Shown: positions 45,483-58,300, counted from the stretch's first letter. The stretch is DNA of 64,000 nt from Echinarachnius parma (GCA_037951105.1 JBAMJV010011037.1:1-64000); one strand, 5' to 3'. Translations and numbers: made by a program. Notes: generated by a model from the sequence alone, not told the origin.

Positions 45483-48287
45483 ATGGCTTCCCCTCTGCAT
45501 ATGGTGTCTGTGGTTGTTCTGCTGGCCATGGCATCGTCAGCCTCAGCTTTCTTCCTGTCTTCATCCAACAGTCACGTGATGAGAACGTTTACCGCACGTG
45601 ACTGTGGAGGTATGTAAAATACTATTTACTATGTTGATCATTCGAAATTGTGGTAGTATTTTGTTTCAACTCTTCGTGTTTGAACGCGAAGGTCGTAGGT
45701 TCACACCTTCAGGAGCACTCTCTATCCATACATATTATGTATATTGTTATTGGAACTGATGTATATACCATTGTATGCACTAAAGCAAACCTTATTGGCC
45801 GCCAGAGTGAGATCACTGGAAGACCCGTGTCCGTGACCATAATGATTATACGGTTGTAAAGTAAATTGCTAAGAGATTATTACTACACAAAATTCTTATC
45901 ATTGTTATTATCTGCCATCTATTCTTCGACCTTTGCAACATATGTAAATAAATTTTAAAAAATCTAAAAAATCAGTTCCTTTACTTATTGATAATTCTGA
46001 TATTTTTAAGACGCTCTACACGCAAATGCCCACATTATTATCATGCCCAAGATGTTGGTCTTTATATGATGTGTAAGAATGTGCAACATTTAATTAGCAT
46101 TTCGCACTTACTCGAATAAAAACCATATATAAAAAATGTTTTATTTATTGGTATAGGCCCATCAGCTGCGATGCGATTCAACTACATCTCGGCGACACCC
46201 CGCCCGATGGCCATCCCAGGCACCATGCGCATAGCCTTCGACATCGACGTCCTGCGCAACATCACGGGTCCCTTGAAGGCTGACATCAGAGTGTATCGCA
46301 AGATCAACTTCTTCGCCTATAGCTTCTGGATGGATATCACTCCGCCATGCCTTGGGGACGATTGGTACGAAACGGCAATTGGGGTGGATGTCGATATGTA
46401 AAATATAGGAATACCTTTCACCAGGTTATGAGACAACAGGCTCTCTCATCCCCGTATCATCCCCTTAAAGGGATAGTTGAGTTTTGGTAAAGAGAGTACA
46501 GTTTTGGTCAAACTGAATTTTAGTAACCAAAACCTGCACAACTACATTACAAACTAATAGTTATAACTCCACCATGCTCGAAAGGTATACAACTTTACAA
46601 ATTACTAAGTAAAAAGCCTGTCATCATTCAAAAAGAGCTGTTAAAACTCAAGAGGGCGCTTTCTAAAAGCTCATTGGTTTCAACCATTTCAAATAAAATA
46701 TTGTGCATGTGAGGTTTTGTTAAAATAGTGATTAGATAGAGAGATAATCAGCAACTATTTAAAAACCTCTTTTGTAAATTTTTGAAAATAGGAAGCATTA
46801 AAAAAAAAAAAACTAACGGCTGGTTCAAAATTATCGAATAATTGTGGGGCCCCACAATTATTACAAATGGTTATGTTTATGGATATTTCAGCCATTTCTG
46901 AACCGATTTTGATTAAATGAAGTTTATTCTGTCATTAAAATTGTAAGCTCTTTCAAATTAGCCACACAGTTTTTCATTATCTCACAAAAATGTATTTTGT
47001 GTAGCGCCCTCTATACCAAAACTCAACTATCCGTTCACAACTCGACATGTACGTCAGATGTGTAATCAGCATAAATATATTCAACATGAATAACCTGTCT
47101 GTAGAGCTTACAGCCAAAAATCTTTACGAATTAGAATTGGTAAGTGAATTCACGTGTTATCATGGTTATACACCTTGATTGAGAGCAAGAAAATGTTAAC
47201 ACTTTAATAACTGTGAATTTATCATGGGCGTATATGGTATACGGGCACTTTTTTTTGTCCACTGAGGGTTGAGGTCTGTTTGCCCAATTTTTTCACCGGA
47301 CAAGCAACCACTTAATATAGCTGTCCGAAATTAGTATACATTTTTATGTTTTTGTCGGAGTTTTGCAAAATATTACATGCTCTTCCCCGAAAATTGAATA
47401 ATTTTGCCTGAATATAATATGACTTTGCTCAAATATGACATACTTTTTCCCCGCTTGGCTTTGGGGGGCTTTTTGCCCAATATCGTCGTTTCAAAACTCT
47501 AGGAGGTGCAGCCCCCTTCCCCGCCGTGTACGCCTATGAAATTAATATCAATGTATACTAATAGCCATTAACGTTTTATTGTCTTGTTTCTTTGAAGCCT
47601 GACTGACATGTGTGCTGAGTTTGAGAGGAGTGTTATCGCCATCGATGGTTGCCCTGCTGAAGTGACGGATAACGGGTTTGAGTGCACCTGCCCGCCCCCA
47701 CCCCGCTCCTATGTGACACGCAGCGACATCCCACTCGTCGCCCATGTCACAGAGGCCGATCTGCCGCACGACATCTTAAGAGATCTCATCAATGTACGTA
47801 CAACCAATCAATCCATCGCCATGTAAACCTCGTGTTCTATGACAGTATTATGACTGTATGAACTGTGTGTCGATCACTTAAAAGCAAAGCGGTTATGGTG
47901 GTGAAGTATCTGTTACATCACCATAATAGTCATTATGAAAATAATTGTATGTTGGAAGAAAGATATGGGAGTGAATAGAAGTAGATATCATTTCGCAAAA
48001 TGATACTTTGGAAGATAATGATGACAACGATAAAGCAATGTATTCATGTTCAAGTAAATTATGAGCGCGATATCATAATTGTTTAATTAGTCAACTGCAT
48101 TTACTAGCGTTCAGAATTCACTATCGAATTACCATTAATACATGATGTACTGATACGAATTCTCACGTAAATACAATCGTGCTTTCCCTCTTCTTGTTTG
48201 TATATACAGGGCGATTACAAGGTGCATGTCACTGCGTTTGATGGCAACGAAGCGACGTTGGGATGCTATGAAATGGAGTTGGCATGA
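45483..48287 (+). CDS. GM2A: GM2 ganglioside activator-like protein, copy 2 (ML domain), 4 exons
   Basis: Exons 45483-45609, 46157-46364, 47598-47793, 48210-48287 join to 609 nt, 202 residues plus stop. The signal peptide is nearly the same as copy 1. Key blocks are MRFNYISATPRPMAIPGTM, NITGPLKADI, FWMDITPPC, MCAEFERSV, FECTCPPPP and LGCYEMEL. The split Cys codon TG|C at the exon 2/3 border is conserved. All eight cysteines are kept; the loop between the second and third is four residues instead of six. A one-base loss in the last exon (GAGTTGGCATGA against GAGTTTGGCGCGA) ends the protein early, removing about six residues after LGCYEMEL. The AATAAA used by copy 1 is mutated. The reading frame is otherwise open, so it may still be expressed. 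Confidence 0.87.
46465..47035. mobile_element. TTAA MITE family 1 in GM2A copy 2 intron 2
   Basis: TTAAAGGGATAGTTGAGTTTTGGTA at the left and ACCAAAACTCAACTATCC at the right. It starts about 100 bp after exon 2, and the corresponding place in copy 1 is empty of it. Confidence 0.75.
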
Positions 48288-48659
48288 TTCACCGTCGTAG
48301 AACTGAGACAAGACGGAATTTATTGGTGATTTGTAGCAATCAAACACAAATCATCATTATATCATTGTATGTGTACTGACTATGCATTTTTTTTCTTCAA
48401 AATCATTATCATTAACGTGAAATTCATATCTTAATTTATACCTGAGCAGTACTGTGGTTTGGTTAACATTTCTCGCTAGCATTCCATATTTGTTTTCTAA
48501 AGTTCTTTATATCTTTTTCTTATTTTCGTTAATTTCCTTGGAAAATATAAAAAGGATTATACAGTTTTGGTTTAGAGGGCGCTTCAGGAAATGACTTCGT
48601 GAGGTAATGACAAACTTAATGTTATAATATAGTACACTGGAAGAACAAATTTAATTAAT

Positions 48660-49420
48660 ATAAAAATGGGCGTCGATCACGGGCGGGGGGGGGGGGGTGG
48701 GGGGAATATAATATACCCCCCCCCCCCCCCAATATTTGGGGTTCAAAAATATATAATACATTAAAATAAAGGAGCATTACCCCCTCTCATTCATAATGTG
48801 AAAGTTGATACTTTAGTCTTCTTTAAACCACATTTTGATAGTGCTAAACTGCCCAAATACAAAAAATTCCGGGGCTGCGCCTCTGGAACCCCCATTTAGG
48901 TTATTTGACCCAGTCCCGGCCTGTACTCGTTGAATAGTTTCATTCAGGACTTCTCTCTATGCCCACTAAAATTGAGCTAACTATACAATAGTTAACTGTT
49001 TTCATATTTACATCTTTATTATTTTCTGGATATTACAAATCCCAAAGCTTCCGGGGGCTCCGCCCACTGGACCCCCAATAAGCTTCCTATGTGGGTATCC
49101 CTTGACTGATTCTATTCAGGGTTCCATCAGGATGCCTTGCAATCATGGTACCCATGTCTTGATACCCATTCATCAGGGGGGGGGGGGGTGATGATCTATT
49201 CATTCATCCCCCCATGATGAATAGGTATTACGTAAGTATCGACGCCCATGCAAGTTGCAATCTATGTATCTATATCAGGCTAAAGTTCATCCATACTTGG
49301 ACAAAGCCCTCACATAACATGATGCTTGTAATGTGCACTTAATAATCTTCCAATTTCAGCTAAAATCCAAAAGCTTTTGGGGCCCCTATCCCCCCCCCCC
49401 CCCCTCAGTCATAAAAACTC
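48660..49420. repeat. cluster of poly-G/poly-C tracts with GGCGTCGAT ends
   Basis: Homopolymer runs occur at about 48,687-48,706, 48,716-48,730, 49,177-49,188 and 49,390-49,404. GGGCGTCGATC near 48,666 and its inverse GTATCGACGCCC near 49,237 (and GAAATCGACGCC near 49,500) suggest nested inverted-repeat elements. There is no coding sequence. Confidence 0.5.
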
Positions 49421-49554
49421 GGGCACGCTGCAGGGTTGTCGCTTCGCTCCCTCGCCAAAGATGGTCAAAATGACGTATCATCTCCCCCAATGGCGAGAAG
49501 AAATCGACGCCTATGCCCACATTTATTCGATGATTTAAGAAAACATCCATAAAA

Positions 49555-49880
49555 TACTTACACCTTTTCAAACTTTACCATGAAGGTTTTTTTAAATAGT
49601 TGCTAATGACTTCTCTATTTAATCATTATATTAACAAACATCACATTCCCATTTAAAACAATAAAAATATGTTGAAACCAATATGATTTGAGAAATCTCC
49701 CTCTTTTGTTTTGACGGCTTTTAGTTTTATTTTAAAGATAACATGCATTTTACTTGGCAGTTTGTAAGTTTTACTAACGTTGGAGCATTGTGGAGTTATA
49801 ACTATTAGTTTGTAAAGATAATATGGTGCAGGTTTTTGGTTACTAAAATTCAGTTTGACCAAAACTATACTATCCCTTTA
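49555..49880. mobile_element. TTAA MITE family 1, truncated copy
   Basis: The right two-thirds of the family ending AAACTATACTATCCCTTTA. The left end is missing or fused to the preceding poly-G element. Confidence 0.6.
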
Positions 49881-50740
49881 CGGTGTATTATGATACTGAA
49901 AATAATCAATCTTCTATTTCTTTGTGTTGAAGTTTGATGGAAAATGAAGATCATAATCCGCTTGATTAATCATAACTTAACCCTAGTTGACTGTTTCAGT
50001 CTGAAATACTTTGCACGTCATGAAACATCTGTGATGTACGGGAATTATATTTTTGTGTTTTAACGTTGATATACAAATAATGTATTAATTATAATTATAA
50101 TTCTTTATAACTGACAAAAATATAGTTCCATATAGTGTATACCACAATATGAGCGATTATTGTACACATAATAAATGTAATAATATGTATAAAAGTGTAT
50201 ACATTTATCAGATTATTTCCTTCTTATTTTTGCACTGTATTTACGAATAAACAATTGGTGCTGAATGTTATCATTTGAGACATTAATTAGCTAGGGAATA
50301 AAGTATAGTCTTTGTTGATTTTTACTTTTATTAAAAGTATGTTAAACGACTTATCATACACTGTCCCTTTTCTCCCTTTCCTTCACTTTCATTATTGACT
50401 GTGTATTGTTTGTATTTTGTATTTCGCATTTTGTAACTTTGGTATACTCTGTAACTGTTTTGAATTTTGGCCGAATAAATAATAATAATAATAATAAATA
50501 ATAATGTATTAAAAATGTAGTAATTGGATCTTGTTTGGTCGGCTTATGTTATGCTGAATTGAGTGTTTGTTGAATCCATTGGCAAACCATAGGGGCAGAA
50601 TTATCATTGGTGCATGGCACAACTTGAGACCAGGTTAAAAGGAAAGACGTACCAGTAAATTGTTTAAACCATGTCACACCTGTGAAATGTAACCACTAGA
50701 TCATGTCCACCTCATGGCAAACGAGCAAGCGCTACCACTT
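49881..50740. other. AT-rich intergenic
   Basis: No exon recognised. (AAT)n near 50,480. A decayed copy of the foldback seen at 58,580-59,075 may lie near 50,600-50,725 (AGTAAATTGTTTAAACCATG, CACCTGTG). Confidence 0.4.
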
Positions 50741-50747
50741 CTTGGCC

Positions 50748-50930
50748 CTGTTGCAGAAAGAGATACAATCGATTGTAAGTTACAATTAATTGTAAGTCAG
50801 ATCATTTGCGCGTTTCAACCAATCAGATTTGCGCATTTAGAGCACACGATCTAATTACAATTACAACTGTATACAGTAGATATAACTAACGATCGATTGT
50901 ACCTCTTTCTGCATCGGGTCCCAGTGATAT
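50748..50930. mobile_element. short MITE with GGCCCTGTTGCAGAAAGAG ends
   Basis: GGCCCTGTTGCAGAAAGAG at the left and CTCTTTCTGCATCGGGTCC at the right are inverted complements. The interior has ACAATCGATTGTAAGTTACAATTAATTG-type palindromic blocks. About 180 bp, non-coding. Confidence 0.7.
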
Positions 50931-51022
50931 TTAGTCAAAACTCATAAATAAAGAGGGAAACTGCATGTTGCCTTACCGTCAAATGATGATACATGATACC
51001 TTAAAGGGGAAGGAACTCCTAG

Positions 51023-51392
51023 CCTTTTGACTTACTGGATGTGATGAGAGAATAACTCTTGTCATTTCTAGTCACTTATTTCTTCATGAATATTCCCAAT
51101 AATGAAAATAATCAATATTTTATGACCCACTGTCGTCTGCTTTCAATGCCAACAGGAGGCGGCCATTTCTTCAAACACAATAGCGGGTTATAATAATGCT
51201 ATTGTGTTCTCCACCTGCCACGTCATTTCACCGCGAGTAGTTGAAGAAATGGTCGCCTCTTATGGGCATTGAAAGCAGACGACAGTGGTCCATAAAATAT
51301 TGATTATTTTTGTAATCGGGAATATTCATGAGGAAATAAGTGACTAGCAATGATAGTAGTTATGCTCTCATCACATCCAGTAAGTCAACAGG
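51023..51392. mobile_element. foldback element, about 370 bp
   Basis: CCTTTTGACTTACTGGATGT at the left pairs with ACATCCAGTAAGTCAACAGG at the right. Inner GTCGTCTGCTTTCAATGCC pairs with GGCATTGAAAGCAGACGAC. Two CGTCATTTCACCGCG-like blocks sit in the loop. The satellite-like array follows directly. Confidence 0.8.
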
Positions 51393-51400
51393 ATGGGTGC

Positions 51401-52216
51401 GGTTCGTTATTCCGAAGGTTCGTTATTCCGAAGGTTCGTTATTCCGAACACGCAAATTTCCTATACCTGAGTGTTCGTTAATCCGAAAATGAAATAGGGT
51501 TCGTTAATCCGAACATTTGTTGCATTATTCCGAAGGTTCGTTATTCCGAAGGTTCGTTATTCCGAAGGTTCGTTATTCCGAAGGTTCGCTATTCCTAAAA
51601 TGAAATCGGGTTCGTTATTCCGAAGGTTCGTTATTCCGAAGGTCCGTTATTCCGAGGGTTCGTTATTCCGAAGGTTCGCTATTCCTAAAATGAAATCGGG
51701 TTCGTTAATCCGAAAATTCATTTGGGTTTGTTATAATGCTATAATTTCATATAAAGAGATAAAATAAACTTAAATGTTTGATTGGTCTGGCCAAGGGAGG
51801 GAAAGGGGGAGGGATATGCTTAATGCAGGCTGTAAATTAAATAAACAAAACACAAACTATAGTATTATAACAAGCCCGATTTAATTTTCGGAATAACGAA
51901 CCCGATTTTATTTTCGGATCAACGAACCTTCGGAATAACGAACCTTCGGAATAACGAACCTTCGGAATAACGAACCCGATTTTTTTTCTCGGATCAACGA
52001 ACCTTCGGAATAACGAACCTTCGGAATAACGAACCTTCGGAATAACGAACCTTCGGAATAACGAACCTTCGGAATAACGAACCTTCGGAATAACTGAACC
52101 TTCGGAATAACGAACCTTCGGAATAACGGACTGTAACCGTTTACTTTGTCCATATCTTTAAAGGGGAATTAACCCTTATCCTGTTGGTTACAGTCCGTTA
52201 TTCCGAAGGTTCGTTA
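51401..52216. repeat. 16-bp GGTTCGTTATTCCGAA arrays in inverted orientation
   Basis: The left block (51,401-51,745) has the unit in forward orientation, interspersed with AAAATGAAATCGGGTTCG. The right block (51,875-52,135) is the reverse complement (TTCGGAATAACGAACC), with a last forward unit at about 52,190-52,216. A unique spacer of about 130 bp lies between. Both blocks also carry the CCCGATTT spacer motif, so the right block looks like an inverted copy of the left. Confidence 0.9.
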
Positions 52217-52369
52217 TAAAACTATCATAACGCATAGCTTTGTGTTATTAAAAAAATGCTTGATAGAGTTTTGCTCAAACCTAGCTTGTTTTAATCGAAC
52301 ATTTTGACCCTCTTTTGTCCAACCTTCCTATTTTTTTCACGGACGTTCAGTTTACCTTAACATTTCTCC

Positions 52370-52706
52370 TCTATATATTTTCCGGTGATAAAGGGATCGA
52401 AAAAGGAACGAACAACTATGCCCATTTTCCGCAGCACACAGCTGAATGCACACTAACAATGGCGCGCGTATTGCTCATTGTTCGATGCTATGACGGGCAG
52501 TAAGTGCAATTTATCAGACACCGACTTGGTAAAAATTGACAAAAATGGGAAACTGACATGGTGTCACTCACAGCGCCCTGAAACAAAAACTACACGACCA
52601 AAATGACTGTTCTTGGTATTCGATTTTTCATATCCGATGGACATAATCATTTTGTTACTTTATTTTGGGAAGTGGCCTGTTCCGTTTGTTTGGAGCCACC
52701 CTGTAT
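52370..52706. mobile_element. CAGGGTGGC-ended MITE, copy B (inverted)
   Basis: It shares ACAACTATG, GCTGAATGCACACTAACAAT and GCGCGTATTGCTC with 30,870-30,950, plus AAAAACTACACGACCAAAAT and GGAGCCACCCTGTATA at its end. It is a mosaic of the copy A element. Confidence 0.55.
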
Positions 52707-52722
52707 AGCAGCCAATCTGCAC

Positions 52723-53275
52723 ACTGGCGTAACCAGGGTTTTTTCAAAGGGGGGCGGGGGGAGGGGGTAGGTTATTTCGTTGACCAACATTTTTGAGGGG
52801 GGGGGGGGGGTGTCGTCGGTGAAGTATTTTTGAGGAGGGGGGGGGGGTGTCGGTGATGAATTTTTGAGGGGGGGGTGTCAGTGAAGTATTTTTAAGGGGG
52901 GTGTCGGTAAAGATTGTTCGAGGTGGGCGGGTGTGTCCAAAAACTTTTCGAAGGGGGGGGGGTCGCCCTATCAACATTTTCGTGGGGGTGTCGGTGAAGA
53001 TTTGTTCGAGGGGGGGGGGGGGGGAGGTGGGGTGTCCGCTCAAGAATTTTCAAAGCCGAGTCCGAGATCTGTCAAAATTTTTGACCACTTGACCACTTGG
53101 TTTTCAGGGCCTGAGTCAATTGGTATGATGGTCCGACCACTTAAATTTTGTTAAAGGGGGGGGGGGGGGGGGGTGAACCCCCCAAAACATCCCTTTTTTC
53201 ATCAAAGGGGGGGGGGGGGGGGGGGAGGTTGAACCCCCCCCCCCCCACCACCCCACTGGGTACGCCAATGAATAT
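52723..53275. mobile_element. hAT-like element filled with G-rich tandem repeats
   Basis: The left end CACTGGCGTAACCAGGG and right end CCACTGGGTACGCCAATG are inverted complements of hAT type. Inside are roughly ten imperfect units of TTTTTGAGGGGGGG..GTGTCGGTGAAG, then two runs of about 20 G. Several runs of four or more G could form G-quadruplexes. Confidence 0.65.
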
Positions 53276-54240
53276 GCATATATATAATCTATAGAATAGT
53301 TGACATAGCCACTAGACAGATGATCACTATTGACAGGTTCCATAACACTATCTGCAGGGATAAACAGTGTTAGCATCTGTTATCAATTATCATCTGTCAA
53401 TAGTGATCATCTGTCTACAGTGGTCACCTGTCTATGTGTCCACTATTCTTGTTTCCCTTATGTAATTTATATACACAGGTTTAGAAAACATCGCAATTAA
53501 ATAAAATACTCCTCCTATCCATGGAAAAAAAAAATTTCGGTGATATTTCGGCCAGGTTTGACTTTAGTTGTATTGTATACCGGCGTTGGTGGCGACATTC
53601 ACAAACATAAATAAATAATCATACGTGTCCGACGACTGCGCTTCCAACTACGACGAATACTCCGAACTCTACATCTTAATCTTCGCTTTTTTCAGTGACT
53701 CAGAATGATGGTTTCCATATAAACATAACACCGTGAAAGGTAATCATTGTGGCAACAATATTAATGATTGTTTGTTCAGAAATATTTGCGGTAGATGATA
53801 ATAAACGTATTTTTTCTTAGCTTCACACGTAGCCAGTAGGAGCCATATCGGTCCGTGTACCTGCGCCGCTCCTCTGGCCTAGCTGGAGCTAGCCGTTCCG
53901 ATCCTGTGACGCTGTCCAGCAATTAGCAACTCTCAACTGCATTTCCGAACAAAATGAACACATTTGATAGTTTTATGCCTAGATCTAACATACATGTGTG
54001 TTGCTCATGTAACGGTTTGCTACATATAGATAATAAATATTATCATGATTATGATTGGTCAAACTGAAAAGTGTAATTTGAACTAAAAAAGTCTAGACTA
54101 AAGGCTTAAATATTTAAGCCTTGGCTTAGGATTAGGCTTAACTAAACTTAAGCACATCGCATCGCACACTCGGCCAATCAATCACCCGAATCATGTATGT
54201 ATACACTCGTACAAAAAGTACCTTCAATGTACAGGGTAGT
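53276..54240. other. intergenic, no gene recognised
   Basis: CAATAGTGATCATCTGTC occurs in both orientations near 53,330 and 53,395 (a small foldback). The TAAGCCTTGGCTTAGG block near 54,115 is a short palindrome. No exon found. Confidence 0.4.
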
Positions 54241-54560
54241 CCAGATTCAGGACGTGATTTGTGAACACTCGCCACCTACATGCACACCACACCTATCGAC
54301 TCGGAGCTAAACGGGCGCTATCGTTACGTCCGTAATTCCCCTTTCCTAGCTCCAAAATAACGTCCTGACGTTTCCGTGGGAATAGGGCGTGGAAAATATC
54401 AACGGTTCGCAGCGCACGTCAATCATTATTCATGAGCATGCAGCATTTTGTACACGATTACCACACTCAGCGCGCTATGTCATAATGCCCGCAGCCAATC
54501 ACGTTTGGCTAGTTGCCAGCTAATTAACATCATGCTTTCGTTTCGCGGAGCAAGAGATAC
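54241..54560 (+). promoter_or_regulatory. CpG-richer stretch, possible promoter region for golgin gene
   Basis: Compared with neighbouring DNA this part is richer in CG (GTTACGTCCG, AACGTCCTGACGTTTCCG, GCGCGCTATG) and contains a TGACGT-like site near 54,366 and an inverted CCAAT context (GCAGCCAATCACG near 54,492). No TATA box. The distance to the first coding exon is about 800 bp. Assignment is speculative. Confidence 0.3.
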
Positions 54561-54686
54561 AGAATCGACCGAACCGTCTGCATGATCTAATATTACATAG
54601 GGCAGCTATCAGCTGAGTGAGCGATAACGGCAGCTATTGGCTGAGCTGAGCTAGCTATGTGCAGGCGGTTCGGGCAGCGAACTATG

Positions 54687-54848
54687 TACAGGGTGGCCCC
54701 CCCCCCCCCCCCCCCCCCCCACAAAAAAAAAAAAAAAAAAAACTGAACGGGGCACTTCCCAAAATAGAGTAACAAAATAGGGTAACGGATAGGGTGTCTT
54801 TTCCAATGGAAAATGGTCGTGTAGTTTTTATTTTTGGCCGCCCTGTAT
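54687..54848. mobile_element. CAGGGTGGC-ended MITE, complete short copy C
   Basis: TA-CAGGGTGGCCCCC at the left and GGCCGCCCTG-TA at the right give terminal inverted repeats with a TA dinucleotide duplication, as in Tc1/mariner MITEs. The core has poly-C, poly-A and GGGGCACTTCCCAAAATAGA. Confidence 0.75.
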
Positions 54849-55332
54849 AAAGTCAAATCCACGATGCTCCCCTCACTAGCTGGGGCCCAGCGGTGTGTTC
54901 CGGAATGAAGCCCGGCCAGTAGCAGACTGCAGACGACTCCTCTCCAGGCATCTCTGCCTGGTTCGTCTCCAAATCCTAATCTAAGTAATCGTACCGCAAT
55001 CTATAACATTAACAGCTATCAGTATCACTATCACAATATCAGCCACACAGGCTCCTAACTTATAATTTATAACTGCAAGTGCCATTGTGCAGTAGGGTAC
55101 TTCTACTGTAAATGCTGTATGTTCAGTGTGCATCTGCAATTTTTTGCTCTAAAATCTTTTAGACTATCTGAAATCTGTTGTGAAAAAAGTGTCAATATTT
55201 CCAAATTTGTTTGCCCAGGATCCTAATAATTCAACTCTGAAGATAAAGATCCCATGTTCTTTATATTGCATTCCTAGATTGAGTGACCAAGAACTACAGT
55301 GACCAGGCTAGGAGGACTGCCACCAGGTCACC

Positions 55333-58300
55333 ATGTGGGGGCGCATGTCCAACCTGATGCAGGGGCGGGCGGAGGGCACAGAGGAGGGTGCTGCTAGCCC
55401 GGTACGTAAGAAGACAACAGATTGTAATGGAGGGAGGAGGAGGTGTCTACATGTTATCTAACTTATTTTAACCTGTTGAAGACAGTTTGATTTTGTTATT
55501 ATAACTCATTTAACATACATCCCTGCCCAGGTATACTGGTGACCAGTCCTCAACAAGTTTAGATGATAATGTTAATGTGTGATGACTTATTAACTGAATG
55601 TACTGTGGTGCACTATACATGTAGTTCTGATCAAGTGTCAGGCGTCAATTTGAAGCCTAGACCCACCCTCCTCAGGTCATCACCTTTCTTCACCTGAGCC
55701 AATTATTTTAAGGTCAGGATTTCACCACCACTTCACTTGACAAAAAACATAGGTCCAGTCTTCACCAATTATTTCCATAGGTGAGGCTTCACTTTTCAGT
55801 TTTCACCAGGTCTGAAGCTTCACCACTGCAGATATTGTGCATTTTCAGCTTAAATCTAATTTTAATGTCATCGCTGTCATTTTACTGGCCGGGGTTCCAC
55901 CCCCGTCAGGGTTTTGTAGCCTCTGCGGTATAAAAGAATACCAGTAATTCGTGATGTGATTACGATGCATGCATTCTGGAAAAAAAAATTGCTCGTCAAA
56001 GCTTCACCTTTCATCAACTTTATAGGTCAGGCTTCACCCAATTATAAACAAAAAACTTGAGGACTACACTACAACAATATATTGACCTTGGGCTTCGGCG
56101 TCGAATCGACGTCGATATTTTTCGACCTCTGAGGAGGGTGGGTCCAGGCTTCACGTTGACGCCTGCATAAGTGAGCTAATATCACTGCCTTATACCTTCC
56201 CTATTGCTCCACAGAAAGTGTTCAGGTCTGTTTAGTTCCCCATTCATCAATTCTATTTAAACCAGTCAGTTTTGGTTATTAACCTGTTCCCTTCTAGATT
56301 TTGAAATCCCCATAGGCTTTGTACATTGCCCACCCAGTTCCCGTAAGCAACGGGTTGAGTCGTTATAATGAAAATGAGGTTAGGGTGAAAATATAAGAAA
56401 TCTTACATGCGGAGAACTAGAACATGATTTAATAAACAATGAATATGTTTCAAGTACATCATTCCACATTGAATCCACAGGCTCCTAGCTATGCAGCAGA
56501 CACCAGTGTGACATCCCCCGGTGATGCAAGCTTTGTGTCAGCAGGAGATGCTAGCTTTACTAATGTAGACTTTGAGGAGCAGCTGAAAGAACAGGGGCGG
56601 TTGCTAGGACAACTCAAGGACATGATCAGACAGAAGGACAAGGAGTTGGTGGAGGCAAACGCTAAACTGTCAAAGGTCAAGCTACAGGCCAAAGCCAAGA
56701 TAGCCACTCTTACTGGGCAGCTAGAGGAGGCAAAGGGGGGCAAAACAGCAGGGACCAAGCCCAAGGTAACATGGTGATGATGATGATGATGATGATGATG
56801 ATAATGTTGGTGGTGGTGTTGATGATGATGGTGATGATGATGTTAATGATGACTAGACAATAATGAACCTGGTGATGATTACAACAACAATAGTGGTTAA
56901 ATGTTTATGATAGTAATGATGATAATGACTATGATGATGATGTGGTTTATTATAACTCTTTAGCCATAAATGTTTGATGTGTGTTACTGTAGGATGATAA
57001 CACAGAGGGATCAAAGTGCTGTTATGGTTACTGTACATAGATAATAAATCAGTAGAATATGCTAATAAATAGTTCCAAAGGATACTTTCCGTATTTCATA
57101 GCCAATAATGTCTATTCTTGTTTCTTGTAGGATGGTGAAACGGAGGAAGCGTCCAGTAGAGGCAAGTTGCTGCTGATGAAGAAGAAGTTTGATGAAAGTG
57201 AGAAGGCTCTCGCAGAAAGCAAGAAGAAACAAACCGAGCTTGAGGACATTGTCAATGGCAAACAAGCCACACTGAATGACAGGGATAATCGGATCAGAGA
57301 ATGTGAGCAGCGGATCAATGAGCTAGAGGAACAAGAGAGAAGAAGGATCGCTGAATTACAGGTAACAACCCAAGATACTCAGGCTGGGGTCTAGCAGAGA
57401 ATGCATCTTATAGCAAAATATATCAGTCTGAATTGGTTAAGATATAAACAATGTTGACAATTGATTAATGAAAAGCATGATGAGAGTGAGAGGTTCTTGC
57501 TGAAAGACACAAGAACCAAACAGAGGTTCTTGCTGAAAGACACAAGAACCAAACAGAGGTTCTTGCTGAAAGACACAAGAACCAAACAGAGGTTCTTGCT
57601 GAAAGACACAAGAACCAAACAGAGGTTCTTGCTGAAAGACACAAGAACCAAACAGAGGTTCTTGCTGAAAGACACAAGAACCAAACAGAGGTTCTTGCTG
57701 AAAGACACAAGAACCAAACAGAGGTTCTGGCTGAAAGACACAAGAACCAAACAGAGGTTCTTGCTGAAAGACACAAGAACCAAACAGAGGTTCTTGCTGA
57801 AAGACACAAGAACCAAACAGAGCTGGGAGACATTATCAGTGACAAAACAGGCAATACTCGATGACAGATAAATACCTTCAAATAATAACAAATGTTACCA
57901 GAGAATAGATTAGCAGAGAGAAGAATGATTTGCAAAGTACAGGTAATTTTAATTAAATTAAAGAAAAAACATGTATCATATTATAAAAACTAGAACACAG
58001 TAAAAGACAGTAAAACGTTTTCTATGTCAAATGTAACCTGATAAACGGAAATGGTGATGGGAGGAAATGTGGTTCATTTGCAGGGTATAGACAGTCTTGC
58101 TGATCTAGGCAATATAAGGCAATTCGCTATTAAACAGTAACTCAAATGGCTTTGAGTTTGACCCAAATCAGTTATGGATACAAAATATTGAAGTGACAAT
58201 GTTGAAGGCCTTAAGATGAAGTATGAGAATTTTAAAAGGGAAATATTTGTATTATGGCAAACATTGAAATGATTCTTTGAAGATGAATATCTTTGCTCTG

